A stretch of 64,000 bases of DNA from contig CAJNDT010004890.1 of assembly GCA_905221615.1 (NCBI GenBank), positions 124,001 through 188,000 of the forward strand, in the 5' to 3' direction. The position numbers and the translations under genes are program-made. The notes beneath the pieces were generated by a model. That model was not told the DNA's origin and did no database searches. It saw only the letters and a list, made by a program, of their open reading frames with translations. Within the stretch, counting starts at the first letter, position 1; every line of letters begins with the position of its first letter. This document shows positions 20,815 to 29,956 of this stretch, piece by piece. Source of the stretch: Symbiodinium sp. CCMP2592. Its lineage: Eukaryota > Sar > Dinophyceae > Suessiales > Symbiodiniaceae.

Positions 20815-21020
20815 GCCCTCAACCCCCCAAAAAGAATCCCAAGCCCGACCACAAAACCCCGTAAACCCCAAAATCCCAAAGCCTAAACCCCAAACCCTCA
20901 ACCCTCATCCCTGAACCCTATAAACCCCAAACCCTAAACCCTCATCCCTGAACCCTAAGCCCCAAAATCCCAAACCCTAAACCCCAAACCCTAAATAACC
21001 CTAAACCCTAAACCCAAACG
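20815..21020. repeat. CCCTAAA-like tract
   Basis: Includes AACCCTCATCCCTGAACCCT twice, about 45 bases apart. From 21020 to 21360 the sequence is unique, with a TGATGATGA run near 21125. No gene seen. Confidence 0.7.
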
Positions 21021-21359
21021 CACAGCTCAAGCATCCCTGAGACTGAAGCAGCTCGCTGGTCGAGTAAGAATCGACCTTCAGCGCTTAGGATTTGGGATTC
21101 CTCTAAAGGCACTATTGATGAATATGATGCTGATGATGATGATCGCTTTTGATAGTATGATTACTATTGTCATTATTACAAGGTTCCTGTTAAGTTTTAA
21201 ACCGAACCCTATTAAAGTGTCCCCTGGCAATTACTATTAACGGCTACGTAAAAGCGAGCCAGTATGTTAGGAGTAAAGCTCAAGGTACAGAAGTTGATAA
21301 GCTTCTCTCGTCAGGAGTGGGAGTAAGAGTTAGGCACTCTGCGTTAGGGCTTCGCGGGC

Positions 21360-21435
21360 TTAAGCACTACTAAGAGGCTCTGGTTTCTGTACGACTGCAA
21401 TCGTAGTCAGCTCTGCCTGATCCGGCTGTAGAGTT
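21360..21435 (-). CDS. Possible last exon, unknown
   Basis: The acceptor CTAGTCCTTTTGCAG opens a minus-strand frame reading LQPDQAELTTIAVVQKPEPL and ending in TAA. Short but with a good splice site. Confidence 0.38.
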
Positions 21436-21743
21436 CTGCAAAAGGACTAGAAGGGTTCCGTTTTCCACAGGGGCAGCTTGGGGCTTAGGGTTGAGGGCTT
21501 AGGGCTTGGGGATGCTTAGGGATACGTTCTGAGACTTGCTGGCCATTCAACGACTATGACTTATGCCTGCCCACTGCCTAAACCCTAAACCCCTTGACTG
21601 CCATCCGTCCATAATCCGCAAAACGGCAGTACAGCAAACAAAAGCCTTTCGGGTCACTCGCAACCCGAACCCAAGAAGGATCATGCCGCATGCCATGACA
21701 CACAGCGAGAAGCCCTCTGCAGTTGAGGGACTATATATTTAAA

Positions 21744-21948
21744 CTATGTCAATTCTGTGGTAATTACTGCCGATACAACATGAAAAAAGCTTCGTATGGG
21801 ACAACCAGAATGGACTCTACTGCAAAGGTTTCGGGCCTCGGATGCCGCAGGACAGGGTGCCGCAGGCTTCTCTGTCTCGAGCAGCCTGTGTGCAGACCAT
21901 GGGGCTTGGGGTTTCGGCTTAGGAACCTTACGACCGATGAAGGCACTC
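21744..21948 (-). CDS. Exon-like frame after an AG|G acceptor
   Basis: GATTTTGATTGCAG|GAG opens a minus-strand frame (it includes RLLETEKPAAPCPAASEARN) of about 65 codons to TAG. The plus strand is also open for 86 codons over the same bases, so the strand is uncertain. Confidence 0.35.
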
Positions 21949-22019
21949 CTGCAATCAAAATCTGCTTTCAGATGACGCGATGATATGGTTGGGCTGATAT
22001 TTCCCATGTGGAACCTGTG

Positions 22020-22250
22020 AAAGAACTCTCAGCCCCTCAACCCCGAACCCCAAATCCCTCAACCCCAAACCCCTCAACCCTAAACCTTAAGCCCCTCAAG
22101 TCCTCAACTCTAAACCCATCAGCCGAAACCCCCCAAAGCCCATAAAGCCTAGACCTTAAACCCTGCACCCCAACACTAAACCCTAGACCCCCCAACCCCT
22201 AAACCCTAACCCCAAACCTTAAACCCCAAACCCTAAACCTTAAAATGTGG
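22020..22250. repeat. CCCTAAA-like tract
   Basis: C-rich, many CCCCAAACCCCT variants. Followed at 22310-22450 by a G-rich tract of opposite polarity, with 60 bases of ordinary sequence between them. Confidence 0.75.
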
Positions 22251-22309
22251 AAGCCTTCGAGCCAGTTCTTGGCAGGTCGCCGCATGCTCCTGGCCAGGGC
22301 ATGGGGTTT

Positions 22310-22450
22310 ATTGGTACAAAGGTTCAGAGCTGTAGGGTTTCAGGGCTTTGGGGTTTAGAGCTTTGGAGCTAAAGGGTTTAGGGTTTAAAGCTTTAGGGTT
22401 TAGGCGTTCAGGGTTTAGAGCCTTAGTGTGCAGAGTTTTAAGGTGATGTT
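22310..22450. repeat. TTTAGGG-like tract
   Basis: G-rich decayed heptamers in opposite orientation to 22020-22250. Confidence 0.7.
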
Positions 22451-22469
22451 TGTTTCAAGGTTTCGGGCT

Positions 22470-22711
22470 TTGTGGTACTGTAGCTGCATTAAGCGCCGAA
22501 CTGCCTGCAATAGCGCAAGAGACAGCTTTTAGCCCTCCTCCTGGAAGTGGCTGCTGGGTTTCTCTGGTGACCCGTTGTTCGATTCTGCCTCTCATCGCAG
22601 ATTTTTGCGCCACGGTCCCTGTAGGACTGTGAGCGCGTACTGTCTTCCAGATCATTCATATAGGTGCTTGTTGACTTCATCATGCGAGGGGTGCGTCTGC
22701 CGGACCCAAGC
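22470..22711 (-). CDS. Exon with a very strong acceptor, basic protein, unknown
   Basis: AACTGTTCTTTCTTTCCCTGTAG|G precedes a minus-strand frame of about 73 codons (it includes MMKSTSTYMNDLEDSTRSQS), rich in Arg and Ser. A second minus-strand frame (VTRETQQPLPGGGLKAVSCA) is also open, so phase is uncertain. Half of a family B element (22737-22780) sits just upstream in the presumed intron. Confidence 0.45.
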
Positions 22712-23006
22712 CTACAGGGAAAGAAAGAACAGTTAACCTACTTATAACCCCACCTGTAACTACCGATGAGCTTTCAAGTGAACCGTCCGACCGGAGCTTA
22801 ACATCGCAGATCGAAGGCTTCCGTTCTCGAAGGGTTTAGGGTTTGAGGCCTTGTTTGGGGCTTCAGTCTGAGTTGTTTAAGGGCACATGTTCACCTCACT
22901 TGGGAATCCAAGCATTCGGAGCCTTGGGCCCTGAACCTAGACGACACTCCTGCACCATGACGACTCTGAGCCCCTAGGCCCTAAACATGAAACGGCCCTA
23001 AGCCCT

Positions 23007-23126
23007 GAACTGATTGCTTCCACCAGTCCCTGTGAGGGCTGATTGGGTTTATCAGACTGAACTTGGGGTAGAGAGTCCTGGTGGTGGCGTTGGAGGGTAG
23101 AATACTCGGATCACCAGAGCCTTCAA
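23007..23126 (-). CDS. Exon-like frame, unknown
   Basis: The minus strand reads EGSGDPSILPSNATTRTLYP and on through KFSLINPISPHRDWWKQ, about 40 codons without repeat sequence. No splice site was identified with confidence. Confidence 0.4.
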
Positions 23127-23469
23127 GCACAAAAGCCTCAAGGCCATAACACTATATAAGCTGCAGAGCCCCAAACTCCCAAACCCTGAACCCGAAAGCC
23201 TAAAATGGGCCTAAACTCTTGGCTGACTTCTGAACCCCTCCTAAAAGTCAAACGTTTAGCCCCATTATCATGGTTCATATCGAAAACCAGAAAATTAAAG
23301 TCCTAAGAGCCAACCAGACGAACGCCAAGAAATAGTATACTTAGGTCGAGATGCTCAGGGGGACAACACTACACTAAACCCTAGAACTCTGCACCCATAA
23401 ACGAAACCCAAAGCTCGGAACCCTAAACCCACAACAGTACCCGGATAGATACCTTACAAGCACCCTGAC

Positions 23470-23571
23470 TCAATCCACTAACTGAATTTGCACCTCCTCC
23501 CGCTGCTGATAGATAATGCTTTGTAGGCGGGCCTCAGCTTGTAACTCCAAAGCTCGGGGCTTTTCCGGGTC
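23470..23571 (-). CDS. Last exon, coiled-coil-like, unknown
   Basis: The minus strand reads EKPRALELQAEARLQSIIYQ then QREEVQIQLVD and TGA. It is a charged helical stretch with leucines spaced for a coiled coil. An AG boundary (CCTTGAG) precedes it. Confidence 0.48.
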   Translation of the reverse strand, partial: DPEKPRALELQAEARLQSIIYQQREEVQIQLVD

Positions 23572-23639
23572 TCAAGGCAAAGGGCTTAGGGGGAAAGGGG
23601 ATAAGCGCCGATGGGTTAGGGGTGGAGAGTGTACAGTAC

Positions 23640-23800
23640 GGTTGAGAGTGGGAGACCTCCGTTACCTCCGAGGTTTAATGTTTAAGGGTTTAGTGTTTAT
23701 GGCTCCGGGTTTAGCGGTTTAGGAGTTTATGGTTTTAGGGCTCTAGCGCTTTAGGCTTTTAGGGTTTTAGAAAGTGTTAGAAATTTCCGATTCTTGGGGT
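23640..23800. repeat. TTTAGGG-like tract
   Basis: G-rich decayed heptamers, plus strand. Confidence 0.65.
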
Positions 23801-23812
23801 TTAGGGGCTGGG

Positions 23813-24431
23813 GCAAGCTCTTTTGCTGACCATGTCAGGGGCTTCTGGCTTCTTGGCTGCCTTAGTTGCTGAGTTCATAAGCCCCCACAAGTGTACACTT
23901 TTGGTTTTATAGTGGGTAATATTATCCGAAAAAGTGTAGTGTATCCACTCAGTTACGAAGGTGCTTTATGCTGGTGTAGGAACGGTTTCTGGGGCTTCAA
24001 AGTTTAGTGTTTATTTAGGATATAGGAACCTAAACAACTTTGCTGGGGCTTGGGTGTATTTGTATACTTCGCCCCAAAACTGTATGGGAGTGGCTGGTGA
24101 ACTAGATTGTTTTCTGGCCTCGTGGCAAATTCCATCTCTAAACAACCTCCTTGAAATCCCGCTTGAAATCCTAACACGCCAAAGGGCCACGGATCCCAAA
24201 TCGTACAGACCCCGTGAGCCCAGCACCCCTTACAAAATTAAGGAATAGACCTCAAACCATAGTGTTAAGTACCCTGAAATTAAAGGTCTATTCCTTAGTT
24301 AAGGGGAATTGGGCTCTTCGGTGAACTTGCCAAAACCTGAAGGAGATATCCCAAGCTGGGGGTCCGGCATTGCGCTCCACTTCCTTCTGCTGAGCCGTGC
24401 GCTCCTCAAACGGCTGAGATCTCTGGGTTAG
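23813..24431 (+). CDS. Gene with foldback introns (families H and A), unknown protein
   Basis: Segment 1 reads ASSFADHVRGFWLLGCL to 23864. The family H foldback at 23865-23952 starts GTTGCT and ends CTCAG, and splicing it out joins in frame to segment 2. Segment 2 includes TKVLYAGVGTVSGASKFSVY and WVYLYTSPQNCMGVAGELDC and is clean for about 90 codons. A family A foldback lies at 24216-24317. Removing exactly 102 bases joins to segment 3 (it includes PKPEGDIPSWGSGIALHFLL), which ends in TAG at 24431. A GTGAGC donor is also present at the start of the family A element. No domain recognised. Confidence 0.58.
23865..23956 (+). mobile_element. Foldback element, family H, with GT-AG ends
   Basis: GTTGCTGAGTTCATAAG at the left, TATCCACTCAGTTAC at the right, inverted for about 15 bases. 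TTA lies on both sides of GTTGCT...CACTCAG. A second copy is at 42589-42678. Confidence 0.85.
24216..24317. mobile_element. Foldback element, family A
   Basis: GAGCCCAGCACCCCTT to AAGGGGAATTGGGCTC. The core GAATAGACCTCAAACCATAG is inverted as AGGTCTATTCC. Confidence 0.85.
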
Positions 24432-24654
24432 TGATTTGCATGTTGGGAAGGCTTCTTATGGTTTTAGTAAGGCTTCTATAATAACTATGCATTTCCAGAA
24501 GGGTGCGGTAAAAGGCCTCTAGATTTCTATAGTCTATAAGAACTCCTTTCTGATCCCCAGCCTTCGGGTTTAGGGATCAAGGTTTCTGGCTTTCATGACT
24601 ATTCTGCCCGCTTTTCCCGCACAGCAGAAAACCGGACGCAGCTTACTCCCGTGG

Positions 24655-24760
24655 ATGCAAAACCCCTAAACCCTAACCCTAAACCCCTAAACCTAAACCT
24701 CTAAACCCTAAGCCCAAACCCCTAAACCCCTCAACCCTAAACTCTTAAACCGCCCGCTGT
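24655..24760. repeat. CCCTAAA-like tract
   Basis: C-rich heptamers, several exact CCCTAAACCC. Confidence 0.75.
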
Positions 24761-24896
24761 GACACGCGAAGCCTTCCAGTCGGAATACTCGGCTTCTAGC
24801 CTTAGCAACCCTACTTCAACTCTGTTATATGGGCTCCTTTAAGGATCCCCTTTAACGGGATCTAGAGGGATTCTGTCAGGGTATAGGGTTTAGGGC

Positions 24897-24999
24897 CTTC
24901 ACGGGTACTTATAAGTGGGGTTATGAGTAGGGTAACTGTAGCTATAACCAATATTGGGGGACTTATATCCCCACTTATATCTACCCATGAACCTCCAAG
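24897..24999. mobile_element. Foldback element, family B
   Basis: TTCACGGGTACTTATAAGTG to CTACCCATGAACCTCCAAG. Preceded at 24832-24896 by the TCTAGAGGGATTCTGTCAGG leader module. Confidence 0.85.
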
Positions 25000-25031
25000 T
25001 ACACACCCCCACCCTACCCACACCCCTCCAA

Positions 25032-25226
25032 TACTGAAGCCACAAGCCCATGCACCTGAAGGGCATTTGCCATGTGGTTGTTGACCCGGCGCAGCTCCTG
25101 GTGGAAGTCTAGCTCACCCACAAACTGCAAAACCTCTTCATTAAGGCATACATCCTGAATCATATCAAAGACCCCCTTATGATTCTCTAGGGCTCCAGCT
25201 ACCGAAATAGTGGGTTCCTGGGGTAC
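25032..25226 (-). CDS. Exon, helical protein, unknown
   Basis: The acceptor TTTTATTCTGTACCCCAG opens a minus-strand frame of about 65 codons (it includes VFDMIQDVCLNEEVLQFVGE and LDFHQELRRVNNHMANALQV). It ends near a GTGTGG|GTAGGG donor. Strongly amphipathic helical content. The family B element at 24897-24999 lies just downstream in the presumed intron. Confidence 0.55.
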
Positions 25227-25404
25227 AGAATAAAATATGGTTAGCAACCTACTATTTAGGTAAGTTACTGGAGCCCTAGCCCTAAACCCTAAACCCTAAG
25301 CCCTAAGCCCTAAACCGCTTGTTGGTATTTTCGTTCATGAAGCGGCTTTGGAGTTCCCGCATGGGCACCAAAGGCAGAGGCCTCGAAGATGGGAACAACT
25401 TTAG

Positions 25405-25537
25405 TATAGGGGCCTTAATAATCAGAGTGGTTTTGGGGCCTATTATACTATAGTTATAATAATACCCCTATAGTTATAATACGGACCCCCCCCCCTCCCC
25501 CCCGCCAGAATAGTATAGATAATTTATTAGGCCCCTA
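25405..25537. mobile_element. Foldback element, family G, with poly-C insertion
   Basis: TATAGGGGCCTTAATAATCAG to TAATTTATTAGGCCCCTATT. A CCCCCCCCTCCCCCCC run interrupts the right half. Confidence 0.8.
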
Positions 25538-25833
25538 TTTTCGGGGCTTAGGGTCTGGGGGCTGGCAAGGATCTCTGTAAAAAGCTCCTCAACCTCTGCG
25601 CGGAGCTGCACTTCCGCAGATTGCGCCCGGAACATGGACCCTGCCTCCACACACCTGGCCGGTGTAGAGCTTGCACCGGTAAGTCTTCCAGTTTGGGTTT
25701 CTTGAGACTGGAGATCCCAAACTGTTTCTCCGTGATGTAGTTACTGCAAATCATACTGCAGCGTGCAGTTCTGCTGAAACCAGCGATCATCAACAGTGTC
25801 GCTATGCATGTTCTTGCCAATACTGCAAGCCAC
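25538..25833 (-). CDS. Coding-like region between two foldbacks, possibly broken
   Basis: The minus strand reads KNMHSDTVDDRWFQQNCTLQ, meets one in-frame TAA, then continues in the same frame through RAQSAEVQLRAEVEELFTEI. Other minus frames are open in parts. The single stop suggests a pseudogene or an unplaced intron. Bounded by family E (25835) and family G (25537). Confidence 0.42.
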
Positions 25834-25834
25834 A

Positions 25835-26031
25835 TGGGAGTTTCCGAAAATAGAGGACCCTAATATAGTATCCGAAATAGTAGATCCTTATTATTTGGAC
25901 CCTCGAATACGGTATTCCCTAGTTTTCTGAAACTCTGAATTCTAAACCCTTTATAGAACCCTTATAGTACCCATATTGGACCCCTTTTTAAAGGAACCCT
26001 AAGGTACCCCTAACTTTCCGAAACTCCCAAC
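25835..26031. mobile_element. Family E foldback with a second right arm
   Basis: TGGGAGTTTCCGAAAATAGA, CCTAAT core and a first right end GTTTTCTGAAACTC at 25936. A second right end, TTTCCGAAACTCCCA, lies at about 26028. Confidence 0.7.
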
Positions 26032-26106
26032 ATGATTCTCCTTGCGACCCTGAGGATGGCGAGGTCTGATGCTGCTACTGCTGGTCACGCTGGGTAGTGG
26101 ATGCTG

Positions 26107-26238
26107 CTTGGAGGGTCGGGGGACTTAGTAACTGGCTGTTTTAGGGACTTGTAAGTATCATGACCCCGATTAGGGTCCCTTTTAGGGTACTTGTACGTCT
26201 ACTTACTACCTACTTACTAAGTGCCCCGACCCTCCAAG
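26107..26238. mobile_element. Foldback element, family C, TG target duplication
   Basis: CTTGGAGGGTCGGGGGACTT to GTGCCCCGACCCTCCAAG. TG lies directly outside both ends. Confidence 0.92.
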
Positions 26239-26244
26239 TGGGTA

Positions 26245-26442
26245 CTTGGAGGCTCATGGGTAGTTATAAGGGTTCCGTTAAGGGTGCCTTTAGAGGGATC
26301 TATAGAGATTCTATAAGGGTATAGGGTTCAGGGTCTACTTGGAGGTTCATGGGTAGTTATAAGTGGGGTTACAAGTCCCCTAATATGGGTTATAAGCACA
26401 GGGTATTGTAAGCCCACTTGTAACTACCCATGAACCTCCAAG
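26245..26442. mobile_element. Compound family B element with leader module
   Basis: A first left arm (CTTGGAGGCTCATGGGTAGT) leads into the TCTATAGAGATTCTATAAGG module. A complete family B hairpin at 26338-26442 follows, flanked by TA on both sides. The same layout recurs at 42950-43133 and 44105-44303. Confidence 0.85.
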
Positions 26443-26446
26443 TAGT

Positions 26447-26571
26447 GGCACCTGCAGCAACAGCAGGAAGTGGAGACACCCTCCATCGAAATGCCGACCA
26501 GCCGTGGACAACCAACAAACATGAGTACCTGGCCAAGGCCCCAAACTGCTCACCTCACAATCCAATCTAAA
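26447..26571 (+). CDS. Exon-like frame, unknown
   Basis: Directly after the family B hairpin the plus strand reads APAATAGSGDTLHRNADQPW and on to SPHNPI then TAA. Third positions favour G/C. No domain recognised. Confidence 0.42.
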
Positions 26572-26649
26572 GCCCAGAAAGCTTTGGCTAAACACACCCA
26601 GCGCTCTAAACTGCAAACCATATTATAAAAGACCAAAAACCCTGAACCC

Positions 26650-26781
26650 GAAAGCCTCAGCGCCCCGTCGTCGCCATGCTGCTGGCTTCTAGAAGCGCCC
26701 TGACTTGCCTGAGAGATCAGAGAAAGCAGCCTTACTACTTGTCCTCCGAAGGGGGCTTGCGGTGGATACTCTGGGGTATAT
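26650..26781 (+). CDS. Short frame with ATG, unknown
   Basis: ATG at 26676 opens MLLASRSALTCLRDQRKQPY and on to TAA at about 26781. The 5' side is open for several more codons. The end runs into AT-rich sequence. Confidence 0.38.
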
Positions 26782-26814
26782 AATATGCATATTCAGGAGC
26801 CCTAAGGAATAGTG

Positions 26815-26885
26815 TATACATGTGTACATATAGAAATATATATGTATACGCACATACATGTGTGTGTGTGTGTGCGAAGTGTGTT
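26815..26885. repeat. TA/TG microsatellite
   Basis: TATACATGTGTACATATAGA followed by a TG run (GTGTGTGTGTGTG). Confidence 0.7.
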
Positions 26886-27121
26886 TGTACAGTACATTAC
26901 ATCTTGATAGAAGGGGCCCTATGGGGAATAGTGTTGGCAATTACTAAGGCCGCAAATAAAGTGTTTTGGGTTTAGGTCTGGGTTTCAGGGTTTGGCGGCC
27001 TAAGGTTTCAGAAAATTCGGTTTGGGAGTTTAGGGCCGTTTGGGGGTTTAGCTTTTCCATGGCATTTTGTTTTTACGGCTTGGGATGCAGGTTCGGGGTT
27101 TGAACACCTGGGGTTGAGGGG

Positions 27122-27270
27122 TTTCAGGTGTCGGGACTGGTGATTCAGCGTGCCAGCTATTGTCTGGCAATATTATGCGAGGTTGATGAACCAACAGGGT
27201 TGACAACTATCTGGAATCGGGTTTGGGAATTTAGGGGTCTGGATGTAGGTTTGATAGGTCTTGCTCATTA
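27122..27270 (+). CDS. Exon-like frame after TTTCAG
   Basis: GGGGTTTCAG|GTGTCGGG opens a frame (it includes LVIQRASYCLAILCEVDEPT) of about 47 codons to TAG. A related plus-strand frame (HLHESLGACKTQSLPPAKHL) resumes at about 27420, directly after the family M foldback. Confidence 0.4.
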
Positions 27271-27297
27271 GCAGACAAAGTCTCGACCCTATACCCC

Positions 27298-27419
27298 CTA
27301 GGATACCCAGTAACCTAAGAATAAGAAGGCCTCTCTTTTTGGTATTGGGTAACTTTATAAGGAACCTAGGACTACAAAAAGGGAATAAGGGTACTACTGG
27401 GCATCCTAGCCCCTCACCG
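27298..27419. mobile_element. Foldback element, family M
   Basis: CTAGGATACCCAGTAACCTA to TACTACTGGGCATCCTAG. The interior matches 51419-51530 almost base for base (GGAACCTAGGACTAC, GGGAATAAGGGTACTAC). Confidence 0.88.
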
Positions 27420-27769
27420 GAGATGCATTTGCACGAAAGCCTGGGTGCATGCAAGACGCAGTCATTGCCGCCAGCGAAGCACCTTCCTCAGCCTTGCTGG
27501 AAAGACTTGCCGGGGACTCCCAAACTCTCTAGTTATTTGAGGAATATACCTTCACTTAGAAGGCGGCTGTTGATGCGATTTCGGATTTGGGCAACATGTC
27601 AGAGAACAAACCGTAAGTTATAAGGGGCCGAATGCAGCTGAGTATTATGGCTTAAGCTCTGTTCCTTAGTTGTGGCTCTCCGGGCTAATCCGCTACCCCA
27701 TATCCACGATTGAAGGTTTAGAGCCCTGAACCCCATACCCTAAACACCAGAACAACATAACATACTCTA

Positions 27770-27883
27770 CTTGGAGGTTCATGGGTAGCTATAAGTGGGA
27801 TTATAAGTAGGGTGACTGGACTTATAACCCATATCATATTTAGGGTCCTATAACCCAGTTGTAACTATCAATGAACCTCCAAG
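27770..27883. mobile_element. Foldback element, family B, TA-flanked
   Basis: CTTGGAGGTTCATGGGTAGC to TATCAATGAACCTCCAAG with TA on both sides. Confidence 0.92.
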
Positions 27884-27885
27884 TA

Positions 27886-28019
27886 ATTATACTCGAATTC
27901 CAAGAATGTTCAGTTCAGCCAGACGAAGAAAACCGGCCGGTACCGGCGGTGGCTGCATCGGAGTATATAGAAACGGGGGTGCATTGCATCGAACCCCAAA
28001 TGTCCCCTAAACCCCAAAC
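27886..28019 (+). CDS. Exon-like frame abutting a foldback
   Basis: From the family B end the plus strand reads EFQECSVQPDEENRPVPAVA and SEYIETGVHCIEPQ, then fades into CCCTAAACC-like codons and TAA. Acidic and unrecognised. Confidence 0.42.
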
Positions 28020-28199
28020 CTAAATCCCTCTGAAGATGAGTCATTAGGGTCCCTCCCTCCCTCCTTCCCTTCGCCTTTCCCTTTCCGATCCGAAACAGGC
28101 AGGCGGAGTTGCGATGTAGGCTATTTGTTCCAGGCCGGTTTATGTATGTAGGGATTTGGGATTTTGTGTTCAGGAGTATAGACGGCTTAAGGCTTTAGG

Positions 28200-28500
28200 G
28201 TATTGAGCCGTCACTGCCTCTGCGACGTCGATGGTAGGCAAGGCAGCCAACTTCCTGGGATCCTCGAGAAATGGAATTAGTGCGCTCGGGGCTTTCGATT
28301 CCCAGAGACTCCAATGTCCCTTCATGAAGGAAGATACCTTAAATCATATAAGGGATCTTACCATAACTTAAGGTATATTCCTTGATTAGGTGATATTGGA
28401 GTCTCTGGGTTCATGGCTGTACAGTTCGGGGTTACCGAACATGATCTAGTGGCCTGGACACAAAAAGAATCGGTTCTCTGGGTACATTAGAATATAATCA
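28200..28500 (+). CDS. Gene fragment interrupted by a family A foldback
   Basis: The plus strand reads VTASATSMVGKAANFLGSSR up to 28300, then the 109-bp family A hairpin. Removing the hairpin plus one flanking T joins to MAVQFGVTEHDLVAWTQKES on the far side. Removing the hairpin plus the whole TT duplication gives a stop after about 12 codons instead. Left-hand coding support is good. Confidence 0.48.
28301..28409. mobile_element. Foldback element, family A, TT-flanked
   Basis: CCCAGAGACTCCAATGTCCC to GATATTGGAGTCTCTGGG, 109 bp, with TT on both sides. Confidence 0.92.
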
Positions 28501-28627
28501 TAAGAAGGAACCCCGAGGAATAAATGCGGTAATTAATCGGGCGTTTTCAAGGCCTTAACTATTTTAAGGGTCAAACCCCAAAAAGGTTAGAGGCCACCTA
28601 CTCTAAACTCAGGTTTGTGATTGCAGC

Positions 28628-28738
28628 TTTACCTCAACCTAACAAAACCTACCAAAAAAGTAGGGCCCCTATAAATCCCATACTAGGGTTTTTAATAAGA
28701 AAGGGCAGAGTTTGGTAGGTTAAGGTGGGGCTAAGGGA
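28628..28738. mobile_element. Foldback element, family N
   Basis: AGCTTTACCTCAACCTAAC at the left and GGTTAAGGTGGGGCTAAG at the right, with AAACCTACCAAA/TTTGGTAGG arms. Confidence 0.8.
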
Positions 28739-28744
28739 TGATTT

Positions 28745-29040
28745 CAGACCCTCGGGGCCTCAGGGTTGGGGTTCAGGGCTTCCGGGATGGGCTTCAGTGC
28801 ACCAGGGAGTCGAGCTCTTTGAGTATGTTCCTTGGAGGGTCGGGGGACTCGGTAAGTAGGTAGTAAGTAGACGTATTAAGTACCCTGCAAGGGGCCCGAA
28901 TTGGGGTTCTGGTACCGATAAGTCACTAAAATAACCAGTTACTAAGTCCCCCGACCCTCCAAGTAGTCTCGAATTTCTGGGTTTGGGGCATTTCAGGCAA
29001 AGCCAAGGGTATACAGAGTCTTGAAGCTCTCTAAGCAACT
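28745..29040 (-). CDS. Reading frame interrupted by a family C foldback
   Basis: The minus strand reads LRELQDSVYPWLCLKCPKPR up to the hairpin. On the other side it reads EHTQRARLPGALKPIPEALN. Exact removal of 28831-28963 puts both in one frame. The right-hand part then continues into telomere-like codons. No target duplication is obvious here. Confidence 0.42.
28831..28963. mobile_element. Foldback element, family C
   Basis: CTTGGAGGGTCGGGGGACTC to CCCCCGACCCTCCAAG. Has the family's two different arm interiors (AGGTAGTAAGTAGAC against AACCAGTTACTAAG). Confidence 0.92.
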
Positions 29041-29150
29041 AAAGCCCTACAGCCCTTACTCCTGAATCCTAAATTACGAAGCCCCTAAACCCGAAACCCT
29101 AAGGCCCGACAACCCTAAAACCCTAAAGCCTTGAGTCTTCGGCCCCAGAT

Positions 29151-29369
29151 GGGAGTTTCCGGACCCAAATATAGTACCCTAAATAGTAGGATCCTTATTA
29201 GTAAGGACCCTAAATCTGGAGTTTGAAGTAACCAGGGAGAAAAAAGTATAGACTTTTATTTCATAATGGTTCCTTTAAGGAACAGGTACCAAAAAAGTAT
29301 TCACGCATGGTACTCCAAATCCAGGAAATAAGGTACCCCTGATTTTCGAAAACTCCCAGATCCCCTTTG
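29151..29369. mobile_element. Family E foldback with a second hairpin inside, GA-flanked
   Basis: The family E arms TGGGAGTTTCCGGACC and GATTTTCGAAAACTCCCA are flanked by GA. Between them a different hairpin (CTGGAGTTTGAAGTA ... GGTACTCCAAATCCAG) is inserted at 29214-29331. Collapsing to one GA leaves a plus-strand frame open (ALSLRPQIPFGPALKC). Confidence 0.8.
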
Positions 29370-29399
29370 GACCGGCCCTGAAGTGTAGGGACCAGGACA

Positions 29400-29570
29400 T
29401 GGCATGCAAGACCGGTCCCTAAACCCCTAAACACCTAAACCCCTAAACCCTAAACCCCTAAACACCTAAACACCTAAACACCTGAACCCTAAACCCCTAA
29501 ACCCTACACCCTAAACCAGCCTAAACCCCAAACCAACCCTAAAGCTAAACCCTACATGAACCATCTTCAA
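29400..29570. repeat. CCCTAAA-like tract
   Basis: Many exact CCCCTAAACACCTAAA units on the plus strand. Confidence 0.85.
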
Positions 29571-29650
29571 CAGTAAGCCATCCTAACCCCACAACCTTCG
29601 GAGCTTCGGTTATATTCGTTCCCCTCCCCCTGCCCCTCCCTCTCCCCTAG

Positions 29651-29815
29651 TCCTGCTGCGGTGGCGGCCGATGGATCCTTAGCACCTTCGGGGCGGCGGA
29701 CCTCAGAAAAGCTGTTCGTCGGTTCCAGGTTTCATAGAGCTGAGGTGTTTTTTTGTGTGATTAAATGCACTTCGCAGGCAAAAACGGCTTAAGATCCAAT
29801 AGCGCTGATGCAATT
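29651..29815 (+). CDS. Two small exons with strong splice signals
   Basis: A long pyrimidine tract ending CCTCTCCCCTAG opens exon 1 (29651-29728, ending TTCCAG|GTTTCA). It is open in two frames, one reading SEKLFVGS near its end and the other GRWILSTFGAADLRKAVRRF. A 49-base intron ends ATGCACTTCGCAG|G at 29777. Exon 2 then runs to a stop within about 50 bases. Function unknown. Confidence 0.52.
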
Positions 29816-29856
29816 TGCTGCGGGTGCTGAATTCGAGTTTTCAGGCGCAAGTCACT

Positions 29857-29956
29857 CTAAACCCATTCGACCGGAGAGCAGGAGCGGGGTGGACAGGATT
29901 CTTGGTGGCCCCTGCTATCTACTTGTGCCCAGGCCACAAAAGCAACCAGAGTAAAC
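29857..29956 (-). CDS. Short frame, unknown
   Basis: The minus strand reads LVAFVAWAQVDSRGHQESCP and on to SPVEWV then TAG. No splice site assigned. Confidence 0.33.

Noticed and set aside
25538-25833. Stop codon reassignment (TAA or TAG read as Gln)
   Set aside because: Three coding-like stretches have a single in-frame TAA or TAG that would fit Gln, and some syndinian dinoflagellates do reassign stops. But the best genes here end cleanly at ordinary stops, and the longest frame needs no reassignment. Unplaced introns or pseudogenes explain it more simply.
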